Shown: positions 1 through 9,364, counted from the stretch's first letter. The stretch is 64,000 nucleotides of DNA from SZUA-35 sp963781035 (GCA_963781035.1 CAWAEN010000015.1:186001-250000), one strand, 5' to 3'. A program made the numbers and translations. Notes: a model not told the origin generated them from the letters alone.

Positions 1-446
1 GTGGATCGCCGACGTCGGCCAGAACGCATTCGAAGAGATCAATCAGCTGACCGTCGTCGACGGGTTTCGGAGTCGGCGCAAATCTTGGTTGGAACCGCTT
101 GGAGGCGTTCGACCCCTATGAGGGCGGGACACCCCCACCGTCGAGCACGGTGCCGGTCTTCGCCTACGCCCACGAGAACGGTCGCTGCTCGGTCACCGGC
201 GGTCACGTCTACCGAGGCGAGGTCATTCCGCTTCTGCTGGGCGTCTACGTGTTCGGCGACTACTGCACCGGCGAAGTCTTCGGTCTCACCACAGGTGCGG
301 AGACCATCGTCCGCCCGTTGACGTTCCAAGCCCCGGACAACCAGTTGGTGTCGTTCGGGCAGGGACCGGCCGGCGAGCTCTACCTCGTCTTGTCCGGCGG
401 CGAGATTCTCCGGGTCCAACCGGCTCCGGCCGTCGAGGAAGAGTAG
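1..446 (+). CDS. PQQ-dependent sugar dehydrogenase, C-terminal part (5' end outside window, frame break)
   Basis: This is the C-terminal end of a soluble glucose/sorbosone dehydrogenase-type beta-propeller, an enzyme family that oxidises aldose sugars with PQQ, normally outside the cytoplasm. The family repeat pattern is visible: WIADVGQNAFEEIN, then GFGVGANLGWNRLEAFD, then YVFGDYCTGEVFGL, and a last strand FGQGPAGELYLVLSGGEI. The first motif is read in frame 2 and the rest in frame 3. The switch falls near positions 55-70, and removing one T from the TTT at 65-67 restores one frame, so a one-base insertion is likely. The stop is TAG at 444-446. Most of the protein, including its N-terminus, lies upstream of the window. 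The substrate cannot be told from this fragment. Confidence 0.8.
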
Positions 447-477
447 ACCTCGGTGGCGCGATCGAACACATGTTCGA

Positions 478-483
478 TACTGT
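478..483 (+). promoter_or_regulatory. -10 element of a leaderless promoter for the 490 gene
   Basis: TACTGT lies exactly 6 nt before the ATG at 490, so transcription probably begins at the start codon. No ribosome binding site is visible. Confidence 0.55.
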
Positions 484-489
484 CGTTCG

Positions 490-681
490 ATGACCCCACC
501 CCCTGAACCACCATTCACCGATCTGACCCGCACCGAACGACCCGCCACCGCCGAGGAGTGGGAGCAGGTCCGCCGCTCGGTCGCGATGCTGCCGCCCGGT
601 GCCTGGGCAATGCGCCGGGAACAGACGCTCCACACCCTCGGCACACTGCTCGCGAGCCTCCACGCAGCCCCGAAGCGGTAG
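490..681 (+). CDS. Small hypothetical protein (63 aa)
   Basis: I do not recognise this protein. It is short, Pro-rich at the N-terminus (MTPPPEPPFTDL), then amphipathic and helical (EEWEQVRRSVAMLPPGAW), with no signal peptide or membrane segment. Support for a real gene is its actinobacterial codon pattern, a TAnnnT hexamer 6 nt before the ATG, and a snug fit between the sugar dehydrogenase stop and the phosphatase gene that starts 11 nt after its own stop. The stop codon overlaps the -10-like hexamer of the next gene. Confidence 0.55.
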   Translation: MTPPPEPPFTDLTRTERPATAEEWEQVRRSVAMLPPGAWAMRREQTLHTLGTLLASLHAAPKR

Positions 682-684
682 CGT
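679..684 (+). promoter_or_regulatory. -10 element before the tyrosine phosphatase gene
   Basis: TAGCGT, 7 nt before the ATG at 692. It overlaps the TAG stop of the preceding small gene. Confidence 0.45.
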
Positions 685-691
685 TGCGCCG

Positions 692-1468
692 ATGGGCGAC
701 CCCGGACGATCCCCATTCGGAGCATCCCAGGCCCCGACCGTCGACGGCGTGTACAACGTCCGCGACATCGGTGGCTTCCCGACGGCGGGCGGTGCCGTCG
801 TGTCGCCCGGTCGCGTGCTCCGGTCAGCGGCACTCGACGACATCAGCGACACCGGGCTCGACCAGCTTCGGGCGTTCGGTCTCCGAACGGTGCTCGACCT
901 CCGATCCGGAGCCGAGCTGGAGCACTCCGGGCGTTTCCCCGTCGACCGGTTCCCGGTTCGATGGGAGCATCTCCCGTCAGGCGTTGGACCACCGACGAGC
1001 GCAGACGATCGCAGCCAACACCTACTCGATCACCCCGATCCGATGGCACCGATGTACCGCCAGATCATGCTCACCGCCGGAGCTGAGTTCGCCAGAGGAA
1101 TCCGCATCCTGGCCGATCCGGCCAACCATCCCACTGTGGTGCACTGCACCTCGGGCAAAGACCGGACCGGCATGTTCGTCCTGATCCTGCACCTGACGCT
1201 CGGCGTCTCGCTCGACAATGCCATCGCCCACTACCACCAGGACCCGGCCACCACCGACCGAGCCGCAGCCGACATGGTCCGCCGCTTCCCTCGGATGGGT
1301 GAGCTCCCGCCGGAGAAGATGCGCAGAATGGCGGGCACGAACACCCGCTGGGTGACGGGCGCCCTCGCCGCCATCGGGGGAGAACACGCCGTTCCCATGT
1401 GGCTGGCGTCGCACGGCTGCGACTCGCACGCCCAGGCCCGCCTGCGAGTTGCACTCACCACCGTCTGA
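692..1468 (+). CDS. Protein-tyrosine phosphatase, Y_phosphatase3 family
   Basis: A 258-residue cytoplasmic tyrosine/serine phosphatase-like protein. The N-terminal signature YNVRDIGGF and the middle block RSAALDDISDTGLDQL are typical of the Y_phosphatase3 family. The P-loop HCTSGKDRTG (about residues 150-159) supplies the nucleophilic Cys and the phosphate-binding Arg. Family members act as dual-specificity or lipid phosphatases; the substrate here is unknown. The frame is open further upstream, but the ATG at 692 is preferred because homology begins soon after it and a TAGCGT hexamer sits 7 nt upstream. No export signal is seen. Confidence 0.85.
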   Translation: MGDPGRSPFGASQAPTVDGVYNVRDIGGFPTAGGAVVSPGRVLRSAALDDISDTGLDQLRAFGLRTVLDLRSGAELEHSGRFPVDRFPVRWEHLPSGVGPPTSADDRSQHLLDHPDPMAPMYRQIMLTAGAEFARGIRILADPANHPTVVHCTSGKDRTGMFVLILHLTLGVSLDNAIAHYHQDPATTDRAAADMVRRFPRMGELPPEKMRRMAGTNTRWVTGALAAIGGEHAVPMWLASHGCDSHAQARLRVALTTV

Positions 1469-1470
1469 AC

Positions 1471-1902
1471 TCAGTCGGTCAACTCGTAGCGATACACGTT
1501 GGTCGATCGCGGCACGAACCCGATTCTCTGGTACAGACGGTTCGCCGCTTCCCGGCTGGGCCGCGATGTCAGATCAACGGTGGCAGCGCCCGCGGCGCGA
1601 GCTCGTGAGAGTGCTTCTTCGTTGAGGGCCTGCCCGACTCCGAGACCACGAGCCTCGCTGTCGACCACGACATCCTCGATCCAAGCCCGCACCGCAGTGG
1701 GAATCCGAAACATCACGAGGGTCAGCGTGCCGACGATCTCACCGTCGTGCTCGGCCACCAGCACGGTCGAGGCCTCCGATTCGACCATCTCGATCAGCTC
1801 GTCGCGCGTCGGAGGAGGATTCGAGGAAGAGAGCTGTGGGATCAGGCGAGCGAACGCGTCGACGAGCGAATCACTGACCTCGGTGGCTTCGTGGACGAAC
1901 AC
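1471..1902 (-). CDS. GNAT-family N-acetyltransferase
   Basis: A 143-residue acyl-CoA-dependent N-acetyltransferase. The GNAT core is complete: beta4 strand AWIEDVVVDSEARG, the acetyl-CoA pyrophosphate loop GLGVGQAL (R/Q-x-x-G-x-G/A type), and the C-terminal block RLYQRIGFVPR that closes the fold. The substrate is not predictable. The start is GTG at 1902, with TACTGT (on the minus strand) 5 nt upstream. The gene is convergent with the phosphatase (2-nt gap) and divergent from the PAC2 gene, with 76 bp between the two start codons. Confidence 0.85.
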   Translation of the reverse strand: MFVHEATEVSDSLVDAFARLIPQLSSSNPPPTRDELIEMVESEASTVLVAEHDGEIVGTLTLVMFRIPTAVRAWIEDVVVDSEARGLGVGQALNEEALSRARAAGAATVDLTSRPSREAANRLYQRIGFVPRSTNVYRYELTD

Positions 1903-1907
1903 GCCGG

Positions 1908-1913
1908 ACAGTA
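1908..1913 (-). promoter_or_regulatory. -10 element before the GNAT gene
   Basis: Minus-strand TACTGT, 5 nt before the GTG at 1902. Confidence 0.45.
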
Positions 1914-1966
1914 TGGCAGCGTCCCGCCGGTCGACGACGGCGATCCATCAGTCGCCGTCGCCCCGA

Positions 1967-1972
1967 TACCCT
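1967..1972 (+). promoter_or_regulatory. -10 element before the PAC2 gene
   Basis: TACCCT, 6 nt before the GTG at 1979. It decides the start between this GTG and the ATG at 1997. Confidence 0.5.
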
Positions 1973-1978
1973 CGAAGC

Positions 1979-2822
1979 GTGTCCCACCTCCGTTGGATGA
2001 ATGAGTTGCCCGCCATGCGCGACCCGATGCTGATCATGGCGTTCGAGGGCTGGAACGACGCCGGAGATGCAGCCTCCATGGCAACCAGCCATCTGGCTGA
2101 TCGCTTCGACGCCGCCCCGATCGCCTCGATCGATGCCGAACCGTTCTTCGACTTCTCCTCCACCCGGCCGATGGTCCGCCTCGACGGTGACGGCCGGCGC
2201 AGAATCGACTGGCCGAGCAACGAGTTCCGGTTCGCCCATCTTCCCGACGGCACACGCGACGTGATCATCCTGACGGGGATGGAGCCGCAGCTGAAGTGGC
2301 GAACCTTCTCGAAGGAGATCGTCTACCCTCGCCAAGCAACTGAACGTCGGCCTGGTCGTCACCCTCGGAGCACTCATCGCCGACGTGACGCACTCCCGGC
2401 CCATCACCGTCTACGGAACCAGCCACGATCGAGCCCTGTGCGAACAACTCGAGCTCGAGCCGTCGACGTACGAGGGCCCCACCGGAATCGTCGGCGTCGT
2501 TCACCACGAATTCCAGCAAGCCGACATCGCGTCCATGTCCCTGTGGGCCGCCATCCCCAGCTATGTGCCTCACGCTCCGTCCCCGAAGGCGGCCTTGGCG
2601 CTGGTCGAACGGGTCGGCGACCTGCTCGCAGCACCGACGGTGGACTCGTCGCTCGTCGGCCAGGCCGAGGACTACGTCGAGCAGATCGATGCCCTCGTTG
2701 CCGACGACGACGAGACGCGGGACTACGTGCTCCAACTCGAGCAGCAGTACGACGCCTCGATGCGACCGGAGTCGACGGCCGAGCTCATCGAGGAGCTCGA
2801 GAAGTTCCTGAAGGATCAGTAG
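1979..2822 (+). CDS. PAC2-family protein (proteasome assembly chaperone-like), frame break
   Basis: A PAC2-domain protein of about 280 residues. The N-terminal half contains the hallmark MAFEGWNDAGDAAS; the C-terminal half contains VVTLGALIADVTHSRP, VGVVHHEFQQADI and a coiled tail ending EELEKFLKDQ. PAC2 proteins are common in actinobacteria and resemble eukaryotic proteasome assembly chaperones; their bacterial role is not settled. The frame changes by +1 near 2327-2333. Dropping one C from TACCCTC gives IVYLAKQLNVGL and joins the halves, so a sequence error is likely. The GTG at 1979 is chosen because TACCCT lies 6 nt upstream; the ATG at 1997 is the alternative. Confidence 0.85.
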
Positions 2823-2846
2823 CGGTCGCAATCATCCGCGACCAGG

Positions 2847-3560
2847 TCAGGGATCGCTCCGCCACACCGGGGCGCGAGGCGGGTCGAAGCTCGTGACGAC
2901 ATCCCGACCCTCGATGGCGTCGAAGGCCAGATCGACCCAGCGGTCGACACTCGCCAGCGGTGACGGCAGGGACGATCGATCGAACCAGCCGACATCGAGG
3001 CACTCCTGAGGGTGGGCGGCGAGCTCGCCGCCGACCGCCCGGCAGTGAAACACGAGGGAGTACAGAGGCAGCCGGGAGAACCCGAGGCGGAGCCCGTCGA
3101 GAATCGCGAGCGGCTGGACGACCTCGCACTGGATCCCCGTCTCCTCCCACACCTCCTTGACCGCGACCTCTGCTGGGGAGTAGCCGATGTCGGCCCACCC
3201 GGTCGGGTACAGCCACACGCCGGAGTCGGAGCGTTGGATCAACAGGAGCCGACCGTCTTCGTCCCCGACGACGGCCCCGACGGCGACCTTCGGTGTCACG
3301 TAGCCGGCCACGCCACGACCAACGATCTTCATCCACTCGTCGCGATGGCCGACCGCGGTGCCCGGGTCGGCCGAGACGGCGGCCTTGATGTCGGACGCCA
3401 CCTCGAGAATCTCCTCGTACCGCTCACGCTCGTAGGTGCTGTCGGTGAAACCGAGGCCGGTGCGGGCGATGCCGGCCAGGGCTTCGGACCAGCGGATGAG
3501 CTCGTCCGCGCCCACCGGAACCTGCCCGTCCGCCCCGGCTTCTGCGCCCACGCGACTCAC
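2847..3560 (-). CDS. NUDIX hydrolase with N-terminal helical domain
   Basis: A 237-residue NUDIX hydrolase. The first 70-80 residues form the helical N-terminal domain of the YjhB-like group, with the block ARTGLGFTDSTYERERY. The Nudix box follows as G-x5-Y-x7-KEVWEETGI: the usual Glu after Gx5 is Tyr and the Arg is Lys, while the metal-binding EE pair is intact. The family cleaves nucleoside diphosphates linked to a second group, such as ADP-ribose. The substrate is not certain. Its ATG overlaps the glnD stop by 4 nt (ATGA), so the two genes are translationally coupled. Confidence 0.85.
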   Translation of the reverse strand: MSRVGAEAGADGQVPVGADELIRWSEALAGIARTGLGFTDSTYERERYEEILEVASDIKAAVSADPGTAVGHRDEWMKIVGRGVAGYVTPKVAVGAVVGDEDGRLLLIQRSDSGVWLYPTGWADIGYSPAEVAVKEVWEETGIQCEVVQPLAILDGLRLGFSRLPLYSLVFHCRAVGGELAAHPQECLDVGWFDRSSLPSPLASVDRWVDLAFDAIEGRDVVTSFDPPRAPVWRSDP

Positions 3561-5852
3561 TCCTCGGTCTTCATGGAGTCCATGATGGCGAACTCCAGCT
3601 CACGAAGGATCTCCGGATCCTCGATCTTGTTCCCGAGATGGTCGCACAGGTAGAAACTGTCCACCGCCTCGGGTCCCAGCGTCTGGACGCTCGCGCTGCG
3701 GATGTCGAGCCGGAACTCGGCCAACGCCTGCGCGACCCGATACAGGAGTCCGATCGTGTCCGGAGCGTGGACATCGACAACGGTGGCCACGTCGGAGATC
3801 GAGTTGTCGACGGTGACGAGTCGCCGAGCCGGCTCGGCCGACAGGCGGCGACGGTAACGCTGATGCTGCACGGCTCGCTGATTGACACGGGCCGACAGTG
3901 CGAGGCGCCCATCGAGTGCCAGGTGGATGTTGGCCACGACGGGGTCCCAGTCGATGCCGTGCCCATCGCTGTCGTTCACGGTGAAGCGGCTGCAGGCCAT
4001 TCCGTCATCAGCGACGAAGGCGGACGCATCGAGCACATCGAGCCCCGTCAGGGCGAGCACGGCTGCGACCCGTCCGAACATGCCTGGTGCATCATGATCG
4101 ACCACGGTGACGACGTTGCGGTGCGCGACGACCGAACGCTGCCCGACCGCCATCTGTTCGAGGAGCTCGACCGGCGGGAAGTCCGGTGTCACGTCTTCGA
4201 GCCGGCCTCCTTCGATCACGTGGCAGGCCCGTTCGACCAGCGTTGCGACCAGTCCGGCCTTCCATGAGTTCCACACTGCAGGACCGGTGGCGATGGAATC
4301 GGCCTCGGTCAGGGCTCGCAACATTCGCAGGAACGAGACGGAGCGACCGGCCGCGGCCACGGCACGAATCGTTCCCTCGTCGGAGATGTCGCGACGGACG
4401 GCAACGTCTGACAGCATGAGGTGGTAGCGGCACAGGTCGACGAGGACGGCCGCATCGGATTCGGCGTAGCCCATACGTTCGGCGATCACGCTGATCCGTT
4501 CCATACCGACGTCGGTGTGGTCGCCGCGGTAGCCCTTCCCGATGTCGTGCAGGAGCGCCCCCACGACCAACAGGTCTGGCCGATCGACCTCGTGGGTCAA
4601 CGAACTCGCGTTGGCTGCGGCCTCGCAGAGATGCCGATCGACCGTGAAGGTGTGCAGGACATTCCGTTGCGGCTTTGCTCGCACTGTCCGCCACTCGGGC
4701 AGCAAGCGGACCATCAGGTCGAATTGATCGAGATCTTCGATCACCTCGATCGCCGTGCGTCCGGCAAGGAACAGATTGGCGAAACGATGGCGAGCATCGT
4801 CGCCCCACGGCTCCGGCGGCGTGTCGCCATGATCCCGAAGCTGCTCGAGCATTCCCCGTCCGAGCATGTGACCGGTGGTGGCGGCCAGCTCAGCGGCACG
4901 CAGTGTGAGCAACGGGTCCGAGTCCGGCGTGATGGTGTCCCGCAACTCGATCTGGCCGTTCCGAAGCTCGAATTGCGAGGTGAGTCGTTCAGGAGCCGCC
5001 TTCGTCTTTCTGGAGGTGCGGGCACGACGCCATCGCACCCACACCTCATCGGAGTGCCACGCCGTGCGGCGTCCGGCAGAGGCGAGGTCGAGCATCAACG
5101 CCTGCCCGTCAGCCATGCCCAAGGCGTCGGCGACGGCATCCTGATCATCGAGGGTCAGGGTGTCGGTGGCTCGCCCCGTCGAGCGGTGGAGTTCGACCCG
5201 GGCCGACAACAACAGTTCGGCCTGGGGAGCCAGCTCCTCCAGCTCGGAGGTGGCAAATCCGGGAGCGGCGCGATCTGCCCACCGCATCGCGTGGAGATCC
5301 CGAAGCCCGCCGCGCCCGTTCTTCAGCTCCGGTTCGATGGTGAACGACACGTCGCCGTACTGCTCGTGCCGACGCTCGACCGACGCGGACAACAATTCGA
5401 GGTAGCTCGCCGACCTCTTCGCCCACAGCTGCTCGGTCGATGTCCTCCAACTCACGATGCAACGCCGGGTCACCGGCGATCAGTCGGAGATCGAGCAGGG
5501 CCGTGGCCCGATCGAGTTCGAACCGGGCTCCATCGATGGTCTGGCCGACGGTGGCCACGACATGGCCGAGCTTGAGTCCACGGTCCCACACCGGATACCA
5601 GAGTCGCTCGGCGATGTCCGGAATCCCTTTCCGCTTCTTGTCGTGAACCAGGATGACGTCGAGATCGCTGAAGGGCCACAACTCGCCCCGTCCGTACCCT
5701 CCGAGGGCCAGCAGTGCGATGCCCTCGAGGTCATCGGTGGCGGCGTCCATGAGCTCGGCGAACCATGCGTCGGCGGCCTCGGCGTGGGCGCGGCAGTAGT
5801 CAACCCCCGCGAGGTGAGGGGCGACCAACAGCGGGGTCCGAGTCTTCGCCAT
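3557..5852 (-). CDS. glnD: [Protein-PII] uridylyltransferase/uridylyl-removing enzyme GlnD, frame break
   Basis: GlnD is the nitrogen sensor that modifies and demodifies PII proteins according to glutamine level. All domains are present in order: nucleotidyltransferase motif GGYGRGELWPFSDLDVI (near residue 50), GlnD PII-adenylyl/uridylyltransferase middle region with GRGGLRDLHAMRW, HD phosphohydrolase motif GALLHDIGKGYRGDH (about residue 435) and two C-terminal ACT domains that sense glutamine. Length is about 765 residues, normal for actinobacteria. The frame shifts +1 near 5435-5445; removing a C from GACCGAGC restores REQLWAKRSASYLELL. The glnB and amtB genes, often next to glnD, are not in this window. 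Confidence 0.93.
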
Positions 5853-5891
5853 GGTGTTGTCTATCTGCCGTCGTCGGGAACGCAGTGGCGG

Positions 5892-6362
5892 TCACGGGCG
5901 AAGACCCTCGTTCCGCCGCCGCCGAAGATGGACATGGGCCTTTGCCGCACCCCACGTGAGGCCGGCCGTGTGGAGGTCCTCGTGAAGGTCGCTGAACGCT
6001 GCCGGCACCAGGTCGAAGTGGTCGCCAGGGAAGATGCGAACAGCGTCAGGGTCTCGACGTGGTCGCGGGGCCCCGGTCTCGGCCAGTGTCTGCGTGATCG
6101 GCTCCACCAGCCTGCGGATGACGGCCAGAGGGTTGACATGTTGATCGTCGATGTCGGACCGGAGGAGGGCAGTCACCGTTTCGATGGTGCTGTCGACATC
6201 GCGAGAAAGGCGTCCGGCGGCAATGCGACCTTCCTCCACGCCGAGACGCTCGATGAGCAGACCTTCGACCCATCTCGGCACGTGTTCTGCCAGTCCTTCG
6301 ATGAGCGCTTCGGCGTACGCAGCGAGCAGCTCGTCATCAGAGGGCCGGTCAGTCGTACGCAC
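5892..6362 (-). CDS. Conserved hypothetical protein (156 aa)
   Basis: Not recognised. The protein is acidic and probably all-alpha in its first 90 residues (DDELLAAYAEALIEGLAEHV), with a basic C-terminal end (HLRRRRNEGLRP). It has no signal peptide, Cys pairs or catalytic motif that I can name. The start overlaps the stop of the S1-domain gene by 14 nt, so it is the second gene of that transcription unit, and glnD begins 39 nt after its stop. The reading frame is uninterrupted and has strong third-position G+C. Confidence 0.65.
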   Translation of the reverse strand: MRTTDRPSDDELLAAYAEALIEGLAEHVPRWVEGLLIERLGVEEGRIAAGRLSRDVDSTIETVTALLRSDIDDQHVNPLAVIRRLVEPITQTLAETGAPRPRRDPDAVRIFPGDHFDLVPAAFSDLHEDLHTAGLTWGAAKAHVHLRRRRNEGLRP

Positions 6363-7419
6363 TGCTGACAGCCTGCCGGATCGACAGCTCGATCCGTCGC
6401 CGCTTGCGATCGACCGACAGCACCTTCACTCGCACGATCTCGCCAGGGGCCACGAGCTCCTCCGGGGCGGACACTCGGTGTTCTGCCAGCTCGGAGAGGT
6501 GCACGAGGCCTTCGCTGCCGCCGATGTCGACGAACGCCCCGAAATCGACGAGGCGGCAGATGGGCCCCTCCAGGATCGAGCCGACCTCGATCCCGGCGAG
6601 CGGGTCCGGTGCCACGCGACGCATCGACAACGACACGCGCCGCTTCTTGACCTTCACGTCGAGGATCTTGACCTCGACCTCGTCACCGACCTCCACGACC
6701 TCGGACGGGTGCCGAACGTGATGCCACGAGAGTTCGGAGAGATGAACCAGGCCCTTGACGCCGCCGCCAAGATCCACGAAGGCTCCGAAGTCGGTGAGCG
6801 ACGAGACGCTCCCTGACCTCGTCGAACCAACCTCGAGGCCGGACAGGACGTCATGGACCTGTTTCCGCTGTTCCTTCAGGAGCAACGATCGACGTGACAG
6901 GACGAGCCGCTCCTTGGCGAGGTCGACCTCGAGAACGCGGAAGTCGAACGACTGACCCACAAAGGGACGCAGATCGGACGGCGGTTCGAGCACGAGATGC
7001 GTCGACGGGACGAAGCCGCGCACGCCGGCGTCGACAACGACGCCGCGCTTCGAGACCGACACGACGGTGCCCGAGATCAACTCGTTGCGTTCCGCAGCGC
7101 CGACGACCTGCTCCCAGGCCCGCTTCTTGAGTGCCCATGCCCTCGACAGCACGAGGCGACCCTTCGGATCCTCACGACTCAGCAACGCGCCCTCGACCCG
7201 ATCGCCGATGCTCAGGATCGAGGACGGGTCGGTGTCGGCGTCGTCGAAATTGCGACGAGAGATCACGGCTGGCCGCCCATCGTCGGTCGTCAGCTCGACC
7301 TCGTCGCCGGACACCTGGGTGACGAGGCCGCCGATGATCTTGGCTGCATCGGACGGCGCCCGCGCTGCTCCTCTTGCCGGCGGAACCGGCGGAGGAATGG
7401 GCGTGGGGACGTCAGGCAT
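6349..7419 (-). CDS. S1 RNA-binding domain protein (ribosomal protein S1-like)
   Basis: A 356-residue protein made of four consecutive S1 (OB-fold) domains. The two C-terminal ones are classical: LTDFGAFVDLGGGVKGLVHLS and LVDFGAFVDIGGSEGLVHLS. The two N-terminal repeats are more divergent. It resembles actinobacterial RpsA but is shorter than the usual 470-500 residues. It may be the cell's S1 or an S1-like RNA-binding accessory; the window does not decide. The frame is open 12 codons further upstream, but MPDVPTPIPPPVPP at 7419 is the likely start. Confidence 0.85.
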   Translation of the reverse strand: MPDVPTPIPPPVPPARGAARAPSDAAKIIGGLVTQVSGDEVELTTDDGRPAVISRRNFDDADTDPSSILSIGDRVEGALLSREDPKGRLVLSRAWALKKRAWEQVVGAAERNELISGTVVSVSKRGVVVDAGVRGFVPSTHLVLEPPSDLRPFVGQSFDFRVLEVDLAKERLVLSRRSLLLKEQRKQVHDVLSGLEVGSTRSGSVSSLTDFGAFVDLGGGVKGLVHLSELSWHHVRHPSEVVEVGDEVEVKILDVKVKKRRVSLSMRRVAPDPLAGIEVGSILEGPICRLVDFGAFVDIGGSEGLVHLSELAEHRVSAPEELVAPGEIVRVKVLSVDRKRRRIELSIRQAVSSAYD

Positions 7420-7479
7420 GTGACAACGGTACGCAATGGAGGACCGCAAGGTCACACCGAGTGTGTTCGCCCCCGTGTG

Positions 7480-8163
7480 TCAGAGCACTCCGATCGCCGT
7501 GAGCGTGTCGTCCGGGTCGGCCACCATGCCGGTGTAGAAGGCACCGAACTCGGCATACACCGCCGACGCCTCGTCGTACCGCATCGTGTAGACGACCTCC
7601 TTGAGATCGTCCGGTTTCTGGGCGAAGAGCGTGACGCCCCACTCGAAATCGTCGACGCCGGTCGAGGCAGTGATCAACTGCACGAGGCGACCGGCGAACT
7701 TCCGGCCGGACATGCCGTGCTCCATCATCAGATCTCGCCGTCGATCGAAATCGAGCGTGAACCAGTTGTCGTCGTGCTCGCGCCGTTTGCTCATCGGATA
7801 GAAGCACCAGGCGTTCTTTCCCTCGGGCGGAAGGACCGGATAGAGCCGGGCTTGTTTCGCCTCGTCGGGTACACCCTTTGCGTATTCGCTGACCTCGGTG
7901 AGCGAGACATAGCTGTCGACGAGCTCGAGTCCGGCAAGTGACATGGCCGTCTGGAACTGCCGCAACCGCCACAGATCCCTGCCGAGTGCCATCGTCGCCA
8001 GGTCGGCCTTGTGACCGAGCATCGCCACGGTGACGACCTGGTCATCGCCCGAGGTCGCGTCCTTGACCGCTTGGAGGATTGCCTCACGATCGGCGAGCGG
8101 AGTCACCCTCCAGAACAAATGGACGACACCGAGACCTTCACTGGGAACCGCTGGTTCGAACAT
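7480..8163 (-). CDS. hemQ: Coproheme decarboxylase HemQ (chlorite dismutase family)
   Basis: HemQ (ChdC) performs the last step of the coproporphyrin-dependent heme pathway of Gram-positives: it decarboxylates two propionates of coproheme III with H2O2 to give heme b in the cytoplasm. At 227 residues it is of normal length. The family block YPMSKRREHDDNWFTL carries the catalytic Tyr, and the downstream MMEHGMSGRKFAGRL carries the proximal heme His. The chlorite-dismutase distal Arg context is not seen, favouring HemQ over true Cld. A TAGACT hexamer 6 nt before the ATG marks a leaderless start. No other heme gene is adjacent. Confidence 0.93.
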   Translation of the reverse strand: MFEPAVPSEGLGVVHLFWRVTPLADREAILQAVKDATSGDDQVVTVAMLGHKADLATMALGRDLWRLRQFQTAMSLAGLELVDSYVSLTEVSEYAKGVPDEAKQARLYPVLPPEGKNAWCFYPMSKRREHDDNWFTLDFDRRRDLMMEHGMSGRKFAGRLVQLITASTGVDDFEWGVTLFAQKPDDLKEVVYTMRYDEASAVYAEFGAFYTGMVADPDDTLTAIGVL

Positions 8164-8169
8164 GCCCGA

Positions 8170-8175
8170 AGTCTA
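8170..8175 (-). promoter_or_regulatory. -10 element before hemQ
   Basis: Minus-strand TAGACT, 6 nt before the ATG at 8163. Confidence 0.5.
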
Positions 8176-8223
8176 CGGAAGGCGGGACGGCCGCGACCGA
8201 CGGGCCGCAGGTCGAAGGCAGGC

Positions 8224-9024
8224 TCAGACGAGGCTGTCCGGGCTGTAGATGCTGCCGTCGCCGCCGCGGGCGTACCCGACGAACGTCAAACCGGCACGGC
8301 GAGCGGTGGCCACAGCGAGGGACGACGGACCCGACACGGCGACCAGCGCCGTGAAGCCGGCAGCCCACGCCTTCTGCACCATTTCGAACGATGCCCGTCC
8401 GCTGACGAAAAGGGCGAGATCGACTGCCGGGAGGCGATCGTCGAGCAACAGACGACCGACGACCTTGTCGACCGCGTTGTGCCGACCGATGTCCTCCCGC
8501 AACACGAGGAGATTGCCCGCACGATCGAACGCCCCTGCGGCATGACTGGCGCCGGTGAGACCGAACAGCTCTTGTTGCTCATGTGCCTTCCCGGGGAGGC
8601 CGAGCAGGAAGGCCGGATCCCACGGTTCGTACGTAGGAAGCACATGCAGACGCTCGGTGAGTTCGCCGATCGCCTCGGTGCCGCAGATCCCACACGACGA
8701 CGTGGTGGATCCGAGCCGCGGGGTCGGCTGCGGGGCGACACCTCCGGTCGAGACGGACACGACGTTGAAATCGGAATCGACCGGCGCCCCGGTGACGCAG
8801 TACCGGATCCCGAGGATGGGAGCGCCGTGGAGCACTCCCTCTGACAGGCAGAATCCGGCGGCGAGCTCGAAGTCGTGGCCCGGTGTCCGCATCGTCGACG
8901 ACACCTGGGTGTCGTCGAGGTGGATCGCCAACGGCTCCTCGACGAGGAGATCGTCCGGGCATCTCGTCGACTCCCCGGCGGTGAATCGACGAGCGATGAT
9001 CCTCTGGCTCCGCGATCGCACCAT
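8224..9024 (-). CDS. fdhD: Formate dehydrogenase sulfurtransferase FdhD
   Basis: FdhD transfers sulfur from a cysteine desulfurase to the molybdenum or tungsten bis-MGD cofactor of formate dehydrogenases. At 266 residues it shows the family blocks EEPLAIHLDD, TPGHDFELAAGF, the sulfur-carrying Cys loop SSCGICG, REDIGRHNAVDK and the C-terminal GYARGGDGSIYS. No formate dehydrogenase subunit lies nearby. The tRNA-Sec gene at 56.7 kb suggests that the client enzyme may be a selenocysteine-containing one. TAGCCT lies 6 nt before the ATG. A small gene begins upstream on the same strand, with 19 nt between its stop and this start. Confidence 0.93.
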   Translation of the reverse strand: MVRSRSQRIIARRFTAGESTRCPDDLLVEEPLAIHLDDTQVSSTMRTPGHDFELAAGFCLSEGVLHGAPILGIRYCVTGAPVDSDFNVVSVSTGGVAPQPTPRLGSTTSSCGICGTEAIGELTERLHVLPTYEPWDPAFLLGLPGKAHEQQELFGLTGASHAAGAFDRAGNLLVLREDIGRHNAVDKVVGRLLLDDRLPAVDLALFVSGRASFEMVQKAWAAGFTALVAVSGPSSLAVATARRAGLTFVGYARGGDGSIYSPDSLV

Positions 9025-9030
9025 CGGGCC

Positions 9031-9036
9031 AGGCTA
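9031..9036 (-). promoter_or_regulatory. -10 element before fdhD
   Basis: Minus-strand TAGCCT, 6 nt before the ATG at 9024. It lies in the gap between the preceding small gene and fdhD. Confidence 0.5.
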
Positions 9037-9043
9037 CTGACCG

Positions 9044-9364
9044 TCAGAGGTGGCGCTCGTCGCACTCCAGGGCCGACTCCACCGACGCCAGCGCACCGAC
9101 GACGAGTTCGGCGAGTTCGTCGTCGATCGGGCCGAGCAACGAGATGTCGTCGAGCACGTCTTCGATGAGCCGGCGAGTCGACGCCGTCGTGGCTCGTTCG
9201 AACGCGCACTCCAACCAGATCCGATATGCCCGGGTCGGCTGACCGCTGTCGCAGCCGAGCTCGAGCGTGGGCGAGTGTTCGATGAGCGTCAACAGTTCCA
9301 TCACCCCGATCTGATCGATGGAGACGGTGGTGAGCGGGGCCGAGTGACCGAGCGACAGTGTCAT
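9044..9364 (-). CDS. Small hypothetical protein upstream of fdhD (106 aa)
   Basis: Not recognised. The ATG at 9364 (MTLSLGHSAPLTTVSIDQIG) looks better than the more upstream in-frame start at 9442, because residues before it read like translated non-coding DNA and overlap an inverted repeat. The product is acidic and mostly helical (RRLIEDVLDDISLLGPIDDE) with two isolated Cys. It has no signal peptide and no membrane segment. It runs in the same direction as fdhD, 19 nt upstream, so a link to molybdenum enzyme maturation is possible but only suggested by position. Confidence 0.55.
   Translation of the reverse strand: MTLSLGHSAPLTTVSIDQIGVMELLTLIEHSPTLELGCDSGQPTRAYRIWLECAFERATTASTRRLIEDVLDDISLLGPIDDELAELVVGALASVESALECDERHL

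Noticed and set aside
7480..8163. Chlorite dismutase
   Set aside because: Length, the YPMSKRREHDDNWF block and the actinobacterial setting fit coproheme decarboxylase HemQ better.
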